A stretch of DNA of 64,000 nt from Comamonadaceae bacterium (lineage in GTDB: Bacteria; Pseudomonadota; Gammaproteobacteria; Burkholderiales; Burkholderiaceae_C), in NCBI GenBank assembly GCA_027488735.1, contig JAIYBB010000005.1:186001-250000 (forward strand). The letters run 5' to 3'. Within the stretch, counting starts at the first letter, position 1. Each line of letters starts with the position of its first letter. Below the pieces are notes generated by a model. That model did not search any database. It saw nothing but the letters and a program-made list of their open reading frames with translations, and was not told the origin of the DNA. The position numbers and the translations under genes are program-made. Shown piece after piece: positions 44,531 through 52,760 of the stretch.

Positions 44531-45655
44531 TTAAGCGGTACGCAATTCGTATTTGTTGATTTTTTCAATCAACGTGGTGCGCTGTAAGTTCAGCAATTTG
44601 GCGGTACGCGACACATTGCCTTGTGAGCGTTCCAGCGCTTGCTCGATGATGTTGCGTTCAATCTCAGCCAAGCGGTCTTTCAGCGACATGCCCTCGGCTG
44701 GCAGATGCGGCATGCCTTGTGCCAGCATGATGATGCTTTCTATGTCGTTGTCCTGCGGCTCAGGTTGGTCCACCAATGGGTTCGAAGCGTCGGCGGCTTG
44801 CATCTCCGCCAACACCTCAGGCGGCATGTTCATTTCCTGCATGGTCGCCGGGCCGCTGCGCTCGAGCAACTCGGCTTGAATAGGCACCAATGCTTTGGGC
44901 AATAAATTGGAGGGTATGGCACGCAAGTCCAATTCCTGTCCCGCATAGAGTGTGCTGAAGCGGTCGATCAGGTTGCACAACTCGCGCACATTGCCAGGCC
45001 ATGGGTAGTCCATCAAGGCTTGCAAAAATTCGGTAGAAAAACGCACGGCTTGCGTATGGTTGAGTTTGTAATGGCTGGCGTAAAAACGCAGCAACTCTGG
45101 AATGTCTTCTTTGCGCTCGCGCAACGGCGGTGTGACCACAGGCAAGACATTAAGCCGATAGTACAAATCTTCGCGAAAACGACCCGCTTGTATTTCTGCT
45201 TCTAAGTCACGGTGTGTGGCGGCAATGACACGAACATCGATCGGTACTTGCCGAGTGGCACCCACCGGATCGATCAAGCGCTCTTGCAATACGCGCAGTA
45301 ATTTGACTTGCATGTCCAATGACATGTCACCAATCTCATCCAAAAAGATGGTGCCGCCATGTGCCAATTCGAAGCGCCCGATGCGATCCGCCACCGCGCC
45401 TGTGAACGAACCTTTGCGGTGACCGAAGAGTTCACTTTCGAGTAACTCTTTAGGGATGGCTGAGCAGTTAATGGGTACAAAAGCGCTGCCTGCACGGTCA
45501 GACTGTTCGTGCAATGAGCGGGCTAATAGTTCTTTTCCTGTGCCACTTTCACCGGTGATCAACACGGTGGCATTGGAGTTGGCGATGGTCGATACCAAGC
45601 GGCGCAAGGCTTGCGCAATAGGGCTGGTACCGATGAAAAAGGATTGCGACTTCAT
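44531..45655 (-). CDS. Sigma-54-dependent activator (FleQ/FlrC-like AAA+ protein lacking a receiver domain)
   Basis: This protein consists of an AAA+ enhancer-binding core and a Fis-type DNA-binding domain only. From ATG 45655 (374 residues): Walker A GESGTGKE (35-42), GSFTGA (82-87) in place of canonical GAFTGA, Walker B GGTIFLDE (100-107), the arginine-finger region, and C-terminal HTH (ALERSQGNVSRTAKLLNLQRTT). No receiver or FleQ N-terminal domain is visible, even if the frame is extended upstream to the GTG at 45814 (adds 53 residues, no recognised domain). In a flagellar island with sigma-54 promoters it is the obvious candidate master activator. Confidence 0.9.
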   Translation of the reverse strand: MKSQSFFIGTSPIAQALRRLVSTIANSNATVLITGESGTGKELLARSLHEQSDRAGSAFVPINCSAIPKELLESELFGHRKGSFTGAVADRIGRFELAHGGTIFLDEIGDMSLDMQVKLLRVLQERLIDPVGATRQVPIDVRVIAATHRDLEAEIQAGRFREDLYYRLNVLPVVTPPLRERKEDIPELLRFYASHYKLNHTQAVRFSTEFLQALMDYPWPGNVRELCNLIDRFSTLYAGQELDLRAIPSNLLPKALVPIQAELLERSGPATMQEMNMPPEVLAEMQAADASNPLVDQPEPQDNDIESIIMLAQGMPHLPAEGMSLKDRLAEIERNIIEQALERSQGNVSRTAKLLNLQRTTLIEKINKYELRTA

Positions 45656-45831
45656 GCGTGGGGGATTGTCGCTGATGTCATAGCGCTGGCAAGTCGCCAA
45701 AAGTATTCGACCCACAGGGATTTGTTTTTTAAAGAAGACGCCCAAGCGGTCGATACTTTGCATGTACCCCATGAAACAACTGTGCCTGGATGAGCCGGTC
45801 ACCGATTGCTTCACACAAAGAGGAATTCACC

Positions 45832-46374
45832 ATGTTTTACCGTTTGACTTTAACGCTGGTTGCGATGGCTTCATTGACAGCTTGTGAATCCATTCGCCCC
45901 TATGCAGCAGCACCTGCACCCGTGGTGACCGTGGCCACAGCGGCACCGGCAGCTGCCCCCAGAACCATGCAGGCCGCTTCTGAGCCATCGCCCGCTTCGA
46001 TGATCACACCGATGCTCGAGCGCAAAGAAACCATGGTGGCCACTGGTTATGCGGTCATCAGCATTCAAAACCATAAGAACGCTGCGCAACAACGCTTGCT
46101 CGCTATCCGCGCTTCCAAGCTTGATGCCTACAGAGCATTGACCGAACAGGTGTATGGCCAGCAATTGGACGCCACCACCACTGTGGCTGACATGACCGTG
46201 TTGAACGACACCTTTCGCACACGCGTGGAAGGTGTGATTTATGGTGCCACCTTGGTGAGCATCACGCCGGTGGGAGACGATACCTACGAAACCACTTTGT
46301 CTTTGGACCGCAATGCGGTGCAAGACTTGCGCATGCTGTATTTGACGCAAGTGGCTTCACGCAGCAACCGCTGA
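45832..46374 (+). CDS. flgP: FlgP-like flagellar outer-membrane lipoprotein (LPP20 family)
   Basis: A lipoprotein signal with lipobox LTAC (Cys18) and an LPP20/FlgP-like domain: AQQRLLAIRASKLDAYRALTEQVYG followed by VEGVIYGATLVSITPVGDD. In Vibrio, FlgP with FlgO and FlgT builds the H-ring outside the LP-ring. 180 residues. AGGAATT ribosome site upstream. It starts a run with flgT and a LysM-like gene, divergent from the sigma-54 activator. The 176 bp in between (45656-45831) hold only a poorly spaced sigma-54-like match. Confidence 0.82.
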   Translation: MFYRLTLTLVAMASLTACESIRPYAAAPAPVVTVATAAPAAAPRTMQAASEPSPASMITPMLERKETMVATGYAVISIQNHKNAAQQRLLAIRASKLDAYRALTEQVYGQQLDATTTVADMTVLNDTFRTRVEGVIYGATLVSITPVGDDTYETTLSLDRNAVQDLRMLYLTQVASRSNR

Positions 46375-46384
46375 TTGGCTTGAG

Positions 46385-47452
46385 ATGAAAACGGTGATGG
46401 ATTTGCGTTCATGTTTGCGTGGTCTGGGCTGGGTGTGCTGGAGCTTGGCCATGCCAGTCTTGGCCAACCCATTGACCCCGGAAGAGCGCTTGGACGCGAT
46501 CCGTCAAGCCCTGGTCAAACGCGCCATGGAGGGCCCCACAGAGGTCCGCGCGAGTTCCTTTATTGACGGCAGCGGTGTGCTCAGAGAATCCAGCAGTTTT
46601 GTGACCGGCATGGAAGTGCGCGGCGTGCGTGTGATGGCCTATGGCCGCGACATGGACCCACAAGACGCTGGCGGTATGGTGTTGGACAGCAGCAAACCCA
46701 TTCCCCCGAATGGCTGCAAAGCCTCCAAATCCCCGGTGTGGCACCAGATGACCTGGGAATTAATCAATGTGCCCATGCCCGTGGCTTACCAGTATGAAGC
46801 CCAGCAAGTGGAATTGCAGTTGCGAAAAATGGCCTTGTCGGCCTCACAACAATCGGGTGCGTGGCGTTTGAATGAACGCAAATATGTGAGCGACACCTAC
46901 GAGCGTTTGTTGGTCGGCCAAGGCGAACAACATGTGCCGTGGCAACTCAGGGTCAGCATCGTGCCGGGGCGCGACTCGGTGTACCTGTCAAAAACGTATG
47001 AGATTCGCTGGGAATTGGTTTCCCGCGTACAAGGCATGGCGCTTTACCAGTCCGAACAAAAAATCACCATCAACCAACCACAGTTGGTGTCTGCTACCAG
47101 TCGCCCGCTTGAAACCGCCGTGTTGGCGCAAATCCAAGCTGCGGTGCAGGTGTTGTCGCAGGGCATGGAACGTGTGTTGTCCTGCCGTGTCCCGCAGTTT
47201 GAGGTGTTGAAAATCCGCCAAGACAGCGTGCGCATTGCCGGGGGCAGTGGCAGTGGCTTGAAAGTCGGTGCCAGCGTGGTGTTGACTGACAAAGACCAGT
47301 TGCCGTCTCGTGCTCTAGAGCCTCGCGCCTTTGACAGCTTGGCCATGGGCGAAGTGGTGTCTGTCAGCGAATACGCCGCCGAAGTGAAGTTGAAAACTTC
47401 GGCCAAAATAACCAATCCATCCCAATGGATGGCTGTGCCTTACATGCCTTGA
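46385..47452 (+). CDS. flgT: FlgT-like flagellar H-ring protein
   Basis: A Sec signal peptide (cleavage near PVLA-NP, residue 27) precedes a domain beginning ERLDAIRQALVKRAMEGPTEVRASS and GMEVRGVRVMAYG, then a middle beta domain, and a C-terminal region GLKVGASVVLTDKD typical of FlgT_C. This is the three-domain layout of Vibrio FlgT, which stabilises the basal body and supports stator assembly. 355 residues. It lies 10 bp after flgP. No MotX/MotY-like genes are in the window. Confidence 0.72.
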   Translation: MKTVMDLRSCLRGLGWVCWSLAMPVLANPLTPEERLDAIRQALVKRAMEGPTEVRASSFIDGSGVLRESSSFVTGMEVRGVRVMAYGRDMDPQDAGGMVLDSSKPIPPNGCKASKSPVWHQMTWELINVPMPVAYQYEAQQVELQLRKMALSASQQSGAWRLNERKYVSDTYERLLVGQGEQHVPWQLRVSIVPGRDSVYLSKTYEIRWELVSRVQGMALYQSEQKITINQPQLVSATSRPLETAVLAQIQAAVQVLSQGMERVLSCRVPQFEVLKIRQDSVRIAGGSGSGLKVGASVVLTDKDQLPSRALEPRAFDSLAMGEVVSVSEYAAEVKLKTSAKITNPSQWMAVPYMP

Positions 47453-47471
47453 ATGGATCCAGGAGTTTTCT

Positions 47472-48167
47472 ATGTTGTTGTCTAAACGCTCACAGTTCAT
47501 GCTTGTGTTGTTGGTCGCTCTTCACGGATGGGCCGGCGCCAATGAATCAAGCAAGCAACCACCCTTGGAATTACCCAAGGCGCTGGCAGATGGCGAACCT
47601 GTGGCCATGGTGGAGAAAGCCAAGCCCGATCCAGTGAAAAAAGCCACGCCGAAATCCGAGGCAGTGACCAGTCGCGAAGTCAAGGCGGTGACCTTGCCTC
47701 CTGCAAAACCTGCGGCGGCAACACCGGTGGCTGCGGCGCGCGACTTGAGCGGCCTGCCAGAAATGACCAACTACACCACCCGCAAAGGTGACACGGTTGA
47801 AAAAATTCTGCAAAAGTTTTACCCGGCTTCGCCATTGCGTGCCGATGTGTTGCGCGACAGCCTGGTACAAAACAACCCCAAAGCCTTTCCCAAAGGTAAT
47901 GCGAAATCGCTGGTCATTGGCAGCAATGTGTCCTTGCCTGATCCCTTGGAGCTGAGCAAAAGACTGCTCTTGCCTGTGGTGTCGGCGGTGAACAAGTCCG
48001 ACAAACCCGACACGCCAAGCGCTGTGCCTCCTGCTGCGGTGGCTGTCGCGCCAGTGGCTCCCACACCGGCCAATCCCGGGACCGGTGGTGGCGCAGCCGC
48101 GCACAGTGCCGGTCACAATATGGCGATGCAAGACCCCCCCAAACGCCACTGGGTGCGTTACCCCTGA
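47472..48167 (+). CDS. Secreted LysM-like (FimV N-terminal-type) protein in the flgPT cluster
   Basis: A signal peptide (to about residue 23) is followed by a Lys/Pro/Ala-rich stretch, then a LysM-like module (about 95-165): NYTTRKGDTVEKILQKFYP, LVQNNPKAFPKGNAKSLVIGSNVSLP. This resembles the N-terminal part of FimV/TspA. The C-terminus is Pro/Ala/Gly-rich. It may bind peptidoglycan near the flagellar base; the link to FlgP/FlgT is positional. Confidence 0.7.
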   Translation: MLLSKRSQFMLVLLVALHGWAGANESSKQPPLELPKALADGEPVAMVEKAKPDPVKKATPKSEAVTSREVKAVTLPPAKPAAATPVAAARDLSGLPEMTNYTTRKGDTVEKILQKFYPASPLRADVLRDSLVQNNPKAFPKGNAKSLVIGSNVSLPDPLELSKRLLLPVVSAVNKSDKPDTPSAVPPAAVAVAPVAPTPANPGTGGGAAAHSAGHNMAMQDPPKRHWVRYP

Positions 48168-48206
48168 CACCGCGCCGACGCCGCTCGGCATGCAAGGATT
48201 TGCCCT

Positions 48207-49337
48207 ATGCTCGGCCCAGAGTCTGTATCAGCCAGCCCCCGTGTACCTGTGGTGCAAATGGATGTTCGAAGCCTGTGGGTGCAAACGCCTGTGGCTCAGC
48301 AACTGGGCTTGCGCGATGGTCAGATTGTGCAGGCCACTGCCGAGATACGCGATCAACGCGTGCGCTTGTGGCTCAAGGATTTTTTCTTTGAACTGCCCAA
48401 CGGCTGGGTACTCAAAGACGGTGACAAACCTTTTTTAAGGGCCAGCCAAAACGGCGGCAGTTGGGGGTTTTTGATTCAGTCGTACCCCAGCGGTCAAACC
48501 TCCAGCGCCACCCCGGCTTCTGCGGCGTTTGGCATCAACCCACCGCCCGTCTTAAGCCCGGTGCAGACATTGCCCAGCACCTCCTTGGGCTTGTTGTTGA
48601 CCCAAGCCAGCGGATTTGAAAGTTTCACCCGCATGCTCGCAGGGCTTGGCACGCGTAACTTGAGCGGCCAGGGTGAGTTCTCCGACATGGTCAAGCGTTT
48701 GTTGCAGCAACGCAGTTCGTTCGCGCAAATGAACCCCACGACACTCAAACGCTTGGTGTCTGGCCAAGCGCGCAGTGCCGAAAATTTGCTGGCGCAAGGC
48801 TTGCCCGCCGACAACGACCCCAAAGCCATCATCAAACAAATGTTGGCTTTGTTGCAGCAACAAACCGTCGAAGGTCTTGGCAAAAAAGACACCATCGAGC
48901 TGGAGCAAGCCGTGCGTGAGTTGGAATCAGCGCAGGCGCAGGCGGCACAAAAGTGGCTCAGTGGCGAATTGTCTTTGCATGTGGTGTTGCCGTTTATCGA
49001 CCACGAACCGGTGGATTTGCATTTTCAAAAACCAGCGCGTAAACCCAACCAAGAAGAGCAGCCATTGACGGTGGACATCCACTCGCGCAGTCGCACCTTG
49101 GGTGAAATTTGGCTCAACACCACCATCACCCAAGGCACAGGGGTGGATTTGGTGATGTGGGCATTGCGCAGTGACGTGGCGGGCCTGGCCAAACAACGCG
49201 CCACTGAGCTCGCCCTTGAACTTGGCGCAGCCGGTTTGAATTTGCAGTCGTTCCAGATTTTCAATGCGGCCCGACCTTTGGTGCGCGCCTCTGAAGCTTC
49301 CGGCAGTCGGGGCTCTGTCATCGATACCCAAGCGTGA
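48207..49337 (+). CDS. Second FliK-like protein (Flg_hook C-terminal domain)
   Basis: A 376-residue cytoplasmic protein. The N-terminal third has a beta-type segment (MDVRSLWVQTPVAQQLGLRDGQIVQATAEI), the middle is Ser/Gln/Leu-rich, and the C-terminal 110 residues resemble the FliK/FlgHook domain: LSLHVVLPFIDHEPVDLHFQ, LTVDIHSRSRTLGEIWLNTTI, ATELALELGAAGLNLQSFQIFNA. The canonical fliK is at 34 kb. This gene sits 13 bp before an FlhB C-terminal homologue, the partner of FliK-type proteins, suggesting they act together. Confidence 0.75.
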   Translation: MLGPESVSASPRVPVVQMDVRSLWVQTPVAQQLGLRDGQIVQATAEIRDQRVRLWLKDFFFELPNGWVLKDGDKPFLRASQNGGSWGFLIQSYPSGQTSSATPASAAFGINPPPVLSPVQTLPSTSLGLLLTQASGFESFTRMLAGLGTRNLSGQGEFSDMVKRLLQQRSSFAQMNPTTLKRLVSGQARSAENLLAQGLPADNDPKAIIKQMLALLQQQTVEGLGKKDTIELEQAVRELESAQAQAAQKWLSGELSLHVVLPFIDHEPVDLHFQKPARKPNQEEQPLTVDIHSRSRTLGEIWLNTTITQGTGVDLVMWALRSDVAGLAKQRATELALELGAAGLNLQSFQIFNAARPLVRASEASGSRGSVIDTQA

Positions 49338-49350
49338 GTACATAGCAGCC

Positions 49351-49665
49351 ATGAAATCGCCTTTTGAAGCCATTGCCCTTGAATATGGACAACGTAAAAC
49401 ACCGCGCGTGGTGGCCAAAGGGCAGGCCGAATTGGCGCATCGCATCATTCAAGAGGCCAAGCGCCAGGGCATTTATGTGGCCGAGGATCCGCAACTGTTG
49501 GCGTTGCTCAGCAAACTGGATGTGGGGGAAGAAATCACGCAAGACATGTACACCGCCGTGGCAGTGATTTTGTCTTGGGTGTATTGGCTCAAGGGCATGC
49601 AACCCGGCGACGAGCAAATGCCGCCCGCCGCGAAGACCGCGTCAAGCTTCGGTAAAGCCCCGTAG
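49351..49665 (+). CDS. Small FlhB C-terminal-domain homologue (FlhX-like)
   Basis: A 104-residue protein matching the FlhB cytoplasmic domain from just after the NPTH autocleavage site: AIALEYGQRKTPRVVAKGQAELAHRI, IYVAEDPQLLALLSKLDVGEEI, MYTAVAVILSWVYWL. The NPTH motif and all membrane helices are absent. Similar stand-alone FlhX/FhlB proteins can replace the cleaved FlhB fragment elsewhere. It follows the FliK-like gene by 13 bp and its 3' end overlaps the convergent flgN by 24 bp. Confidence 0.85.
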   Translation: MKSPFEAIALEYGQRKTPRVVAKGQAELAHRIIQEAKRQGIYVAEDPQLLALLSKLDVGEEITQDMYTAVAVILSWVYWLKGMQPGDEQMPPAAKTASSFGKAP

Positions 49666-50064
49666 GTGGCGTATGCGTTTGATTTGGCCCAGGCGGTCAT
49701 AAACCTCTACCGGGCTGGTGGCTTCGTTGACATTCAGGCTCTCGAGTGCGCCGCGAATGGCGTCGAGTTTGCGCATGATCAAAATTTCATTGCGACGGTG
49801 CATGTCACGGCACTCCAGCATGCGGGTGCGAAAGTCATTCCAATGCGTCCCTAGCTTGTCGGCATCGTTCAACTGAGTGACGCCGGTCAAACGCGTTAAT
49901 TCAGACAGCAAATGGTTTTTGCCGCTCAACAACGCTTCAAATTGGTCCAGGTCTTGGGCTTTGAGTGCTTCGAATTCGTGTTCAAGCAGTTCAGCCAGCT
50001 GATCTACCAGCGCATCAGCCTCTTGCAATGTTTTGGCTTCGTCAATGGCAATGGTGTCAGTCAT
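49642..50064 (-). CDS. flgN: Flagellar export chaperone FlgN-like
   Basis: A 140-residue, highly helical protein (DALVDQLAELLEHEFEALKAQDLDQFEALLSGKNHLLSEL) of FlgN type, the export chaperone for hook-filament junction proteins FlgK and FlgL. The call relies on the helical pattern and position directly after flgM. It is last in the flgA-flgM-flgN operon; its 3' end overlaps the FlhB-C-like gene. Confidence 0.85.
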   Translation of the reverse strand: MTDTIAIDEAKTLQEADALVDQLAELLEHEFEALKAQDLDQFEALLSGKNHLLSELTRLTGVTQLNDADKLGTHWNDFRTRMLECRDMHRRNEILIMRKLDAIRGALESLNVNEATSPVEVYDRLGQIKRIRHLRGFTEA

Positions 50065-50074
50065 GGTCAGCTTT

Positions 50075-50392
50075 TTAACCTTGGATCAGTTTTTCGAGGG
50101 AGACAAAGTTTTCGGCAATGCGACGCGGGTTGACCGGGTAGTTGCCTTGTTGCAGCGCGGCCTTGATGGAATCGACTTTGGCGCGGTCGAAATCGGGCTT
50201 GGCGTCGATGCGTTCCTTGACATTGCTCAGATTCACGGTGTCACTTCCTTGCGTACGCGCAGGCGCTTTGGTTTCTTGGACGTTGTCGGCTTGAGCAGGG
50301 GCAGTTTTTCTGTCCAGCTTTTCCAACGTGGTGCGGTTCGCCGCAGCAGCACTGGATAACCGGTTTTGGTTGTTAGAAATAGGATCAGACAT
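50075..50392 (-). CDS. flgM: Anti-sigma-28 factor FlgM
   Basis: FlgM binds FliA until the hook is finished and is then exported. The C-terminal half shows the family pattern: DTVNLSNVKERIDAKPDFDRAKVDSIKAALQQGNYPVNPRRIAENFVSLE, shown here in parts; DTVNLS and the GNYPVNPRRIA segment are most diagnostic. 105 residues. It lies 10 bp before flgN and 134 bp after flgA. Confidence 0.93.
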   Translation of the reverse strand: MSDPISNNQNRLSSAAAANRTTLEKLDRKTAPAQADNVQETKAPARTQGSDTVNLSNVKERIDAKPDFDRAKVDSIKAALQQGNYPVNPRRIAENFVSLEKLIQG

Positions 50393-50526
50393 GTGGTTTC
50401 CTTGTGTTCAAACGAGAGTACAAAACTTTTGACTCGACATCGTTGGTATCGACTTGAGCCTTTTTTTCTTGAGGACTTTTATTAAAAAACTTTCAAAAGC
50501 TGTTAAATGAGCCATTTGGTATTCCT

Positions 50527-51300
50527 TTAAAGCCCACGAGCCATGTTCATGCCAGTGACCACTGCTGTCAATGATCGACCTGATTCGGGGTTTTTCAAGC
50601 GAATTTGCTCGCCAAGCAAGCCGTCTTGCTGGGCTTCGGCTTTGACCGTGATCAAAAAGCCTTTGCCTTCGCCGCCTACCGCCACCGTCACTTGTTGGCC
50701 GCGACGCACCATGGTCGTGGGTTTCAAGTCTTGCATTTTGAGCGGGGTGTTGGCCGGCAGGTCACGCAGCAACTCCGTGTTGACCAATTCCCGCTCATCG
50801 CTGACAAATCGGGTTTCATGGGCCGGCACAGTGATTTCGGTGTTTTTGAACATACCTGGCTGGACCGTGGTGCCGCGTTTGATGGATTGGGTAGACACCC
50901 ATACCAGTCTGGTGACCGCATTGGTTTGTGAGGCGTTGGCGAATTGCGCGCCAAGACCGGTCTTGACCTGCACCATTACAAAATGTTGCCACACCGGTTC
51001 GGCACAGCGGGCGCGCACGCTTTGCTTGTTGCCATAAGGCTGGTCGAACACGATGTCTTGCTTGCATGCTTGCATTTTGATGCGACTGTCCATGGGCTGG
51101 ATGGTGACCAAGCCCGCTTCGAGTTTGTAGGTGTCCATGACAAATTGCTTGGCACCTTGCTCAACCGCAGCCCAACCCGGGTTGGCTACCGGCACGTTTT
51201 GCGCGTCGGCTTGTTGCCACACCGTGCCGAGCAAGGCAGCGGCACAAGCCAAGGCGATCAGCCCGGGTTTTTGACCTGTTTGAAAAGTTCGGCACAGCAT
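50527..51300 (-). CDS. flgA: Flagellar P-ring chaperone FlgA
   Basis: FlgA is a periplasmic chaperone for P-ring (FlgI) assembly. A signal peptide (to about residue 34, ending ADA-QN) precedes the SAF-containing C-terminal region: LVWVSTQSIKRGTTVQPGMF, LLRDLPANTPLKMQDLKP and VRRGQQVTVAVGGEGKGF. ATG at 51300 follows GGAG; an in-frame TTG at 51318 is less likely. A sigma-54 promoter match is 63-78 bp upstream. Confidence 0.9.
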   Translation of the reverse strand: MLCRTFQTGQKPGLIALACAAALLGTVWQQADAQNVPVANPGWAAVEQGAKQFVMDTYKLEAGLVTIQPMDSRIKMQACKQDIVFDQPYGNKQSVRARCAEPVWQHFVMVQVKTGLGAQFANASQTNAVTRLVWVSTQSIKRGTTVQPGMFKNTEITVPAHETRFVSDERELVNTELLRDLPANTPLKMQDLKPTTMVRRGQQVTVAVGGEGKGFLITVKAEAQQDGLLGEQIRLKNPESGRSLTAVVTGMNMARGL

Positions 51301-51362
51301 TTGCAAGATGGTCTCCAAGAGTGTGAAAGTTTTGACGTTTTTGGCGTCAGTCTCATACCCGA

Positions 51363-51378
51363 AGCAATTTCAATGCCA
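51363..51378 (-). promoter_or_regulatory. Sigma-54 promoter of flgA-flgM-flgN
   Basis: The minus strand reads TGGCATTGAAATTGCT, matching TGGCAC-N5-TTGCW with one change (C to T). Predicted start is near 51352, about 52 bases before flgA ATG. Confidence 0.85.
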
Positions 51379-51405
51379 ACCATTTTTCAACTTGCTGAGC
51401 GCCAT

Positions 51406-52563
51406 ATGAACTTCAATATCGATTCCAAAGCACTCGTCAAAACCAATTTTTCAACACCAAATACGTCATCCATGACGGCCAAGCAAACGGTGGAGGCCAA
51501 CATCGCGCGCATCGGTTTTGCCCAAACCTTGGCGCAGTTGCAAACCCGAAACAGTGTCAATTCATCGACGATTCTCAATCCCCAAGTGCCCAGCGTGGCC
51601 GTCAAAGAAGGCGACACCTTGACCGGCATTGTGAAAAATCACATGCAAGCGCTGGGCAAAACGGTGTCACACAACGAATCTGCGCGTCTGGCCCAAGACA
51701 TTGCCCGCGCCAACGGACTGGCCAACCCAGACCGGATTTTCCCGGGTCAGCGCTTGAATTTGTCGGCGTTGAGCCCTGAATTGGCCAGACCCGACGCCAA
51801 ACTCGCCACTGCCCAAACAGCCTTGTCCCCGAAGGCGACCGCCCAGCCCAATGCCTTGTCCATGTTGCGCCAAGCGCCAGCGCATTTCAACCAACACCAC
51901 CCGGTGCTGCAAAAAACCTTGGACCGTGCCGTCGCCAAAGGCTTTATTCCTGCAGAAGACAGGCAAAAGGTGTTTGACAAGATATTGACGATGTCGCGCA
52001 CCTATCAGTTTGCACCGGACGACTTTGCCCGCCTGACCTTGATGGAAAGTGACGGCATGAACCCCAAAGCAACCAATAGCCGTTGCCACGGCATCATCCA
52101 GTTCTGTGATGGCCCGGACCGGGGCGCAGCCAGCGCCGGTTTTGGCAGCAATCCCAAAGCCATTTTGGGCCACAGCGTGTTCGAGCAACTAGATATGGTG
52201 TCCAAGTATTTCGATGAAACCGGTTTACGCAATGGTGGCCCCACCAGCTTGGATGATTTGTACCTGACCGTGCTCACCCCGGCCGCACGCCGCGAAAAAG
52301 CACCGGACGCCAGTTTGAACATTGCGGGCACGCAAGCACAGCATCTGTATGTCAACCGCGACAAGACCGCGCCCATTACCCGCAACTCGATCATGCAAGG
52401 CCTTTACCAAAATGCCTTGGAGCGCTTGGGCAAGCACGAGTCTTCGATGCTGGCGCAAAACACGCCAGCAGCAGCCAGCAGTTTGCCTACACCGGCTAAT
52501 GCCATGAGCCGGGCGCAGGCCTTGCGCATCGGTGCTTATTTGAACCAAGACTATGTTCGGTAA
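51406..52563 (+). CDS. LysM and lytic-transglycosylase-like protein next to the flg operon
   Basis: The N-terminus (MNFNIDSKALVK) has no signal peptide. A LysM-like domain (about residues 64-120: VKEGDTLTGIVKNHM ... FPGQRLNL) is followed by a goose-lysozyme/SLT-like core (about 200-330) with the probable catalytic Glu214 in LTLMESDGMNPKAT and GIIQFCDGPDRG. FlgJ in this cluster lacks a hydrolase domain, so this protein may open peptidoglycan for rod passage, perhaps exported by the flagellar system. ATG 51406 is chosen; an upstream in-frame ATG at 51373 falls in the flgA promoter. Confidence 0.75.
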   Translation: MNFNIDSKALVKTNFSTPNTSSMTAKQTVEANIARIGFAQTLAQLQTRNSVNSSTILNPQVPSVAVKEGDTLTGIVKNHMQALGKTVSHNESARLAQDIARANGLANPDRIFPGQRLNLSALSPELARPDAKLATAQTALSPKATAQPNALSMLRQAPAHFNQHHPVLQKTLDRAVAKGFIPAEDRQKVFDKILTMSRTYQFAPDDFARLTLMESDGMNPKATNSRCHGIIQFCDGPDRGAASAGFGSNPKAILGHSVFEQLDMVSKYFDETGLRNGGPTSLDDLYLTVLTPAARREKAPDASLNIAGTQAQHLYVNRDKTAPITRNSIMQGLYQNALERLGKHESSMLAQNTPAAASSLPTPANAMSRAQALRIGAYLNQDYVR

Positions 52564-52667
52564 AAAAGCGGGTGCCAGCGGCAATGGATGGCCGAGGCAC
52601 TGCGGCTGCGGTCAAGTCTTGCCGCCCTGAGCCAAACCCGTGCACACAAAACCTGAGACAGTTTGGG

Positions 52668-52683
52668 TGGCACACAAATTGCA
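52668..52683 (+). promoter_or_regulatory. Sigma-54 (-24/-12) promoter of the flgB operon
   Basis: TGGCACACAAATTGCA is a full match to the TGGCAC-N5-TTGCW consensus, 78 bp before the flgB ATG, with a predicted start near 52694. Confidence 0.92.
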
Positions 52684-52760
52684 CGTATCGACCGGAGGTG
52701 TCTCAACTTGAGCACCAAGTGTCGTGAAAACGGCGGTAACAACTACCAGGGAGATGTGTG

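Noticed and set aside
45796-45811. Sigma-54-like GGTCACCGATTGC before flgP
   Set aside because: The GG to GC distance is one base too short and the predicted start would be only about 10 bases before the ATG.
51302-51317. Second sigma-54-like match (TGGAGACCATCTTGCA on the minus strand) near flgA
   Set aside because: It has correctly spaced GG and GC but lacks CAC, and a transcript from it would start at or inside the flgA start; the site at 51363-51378 is better.
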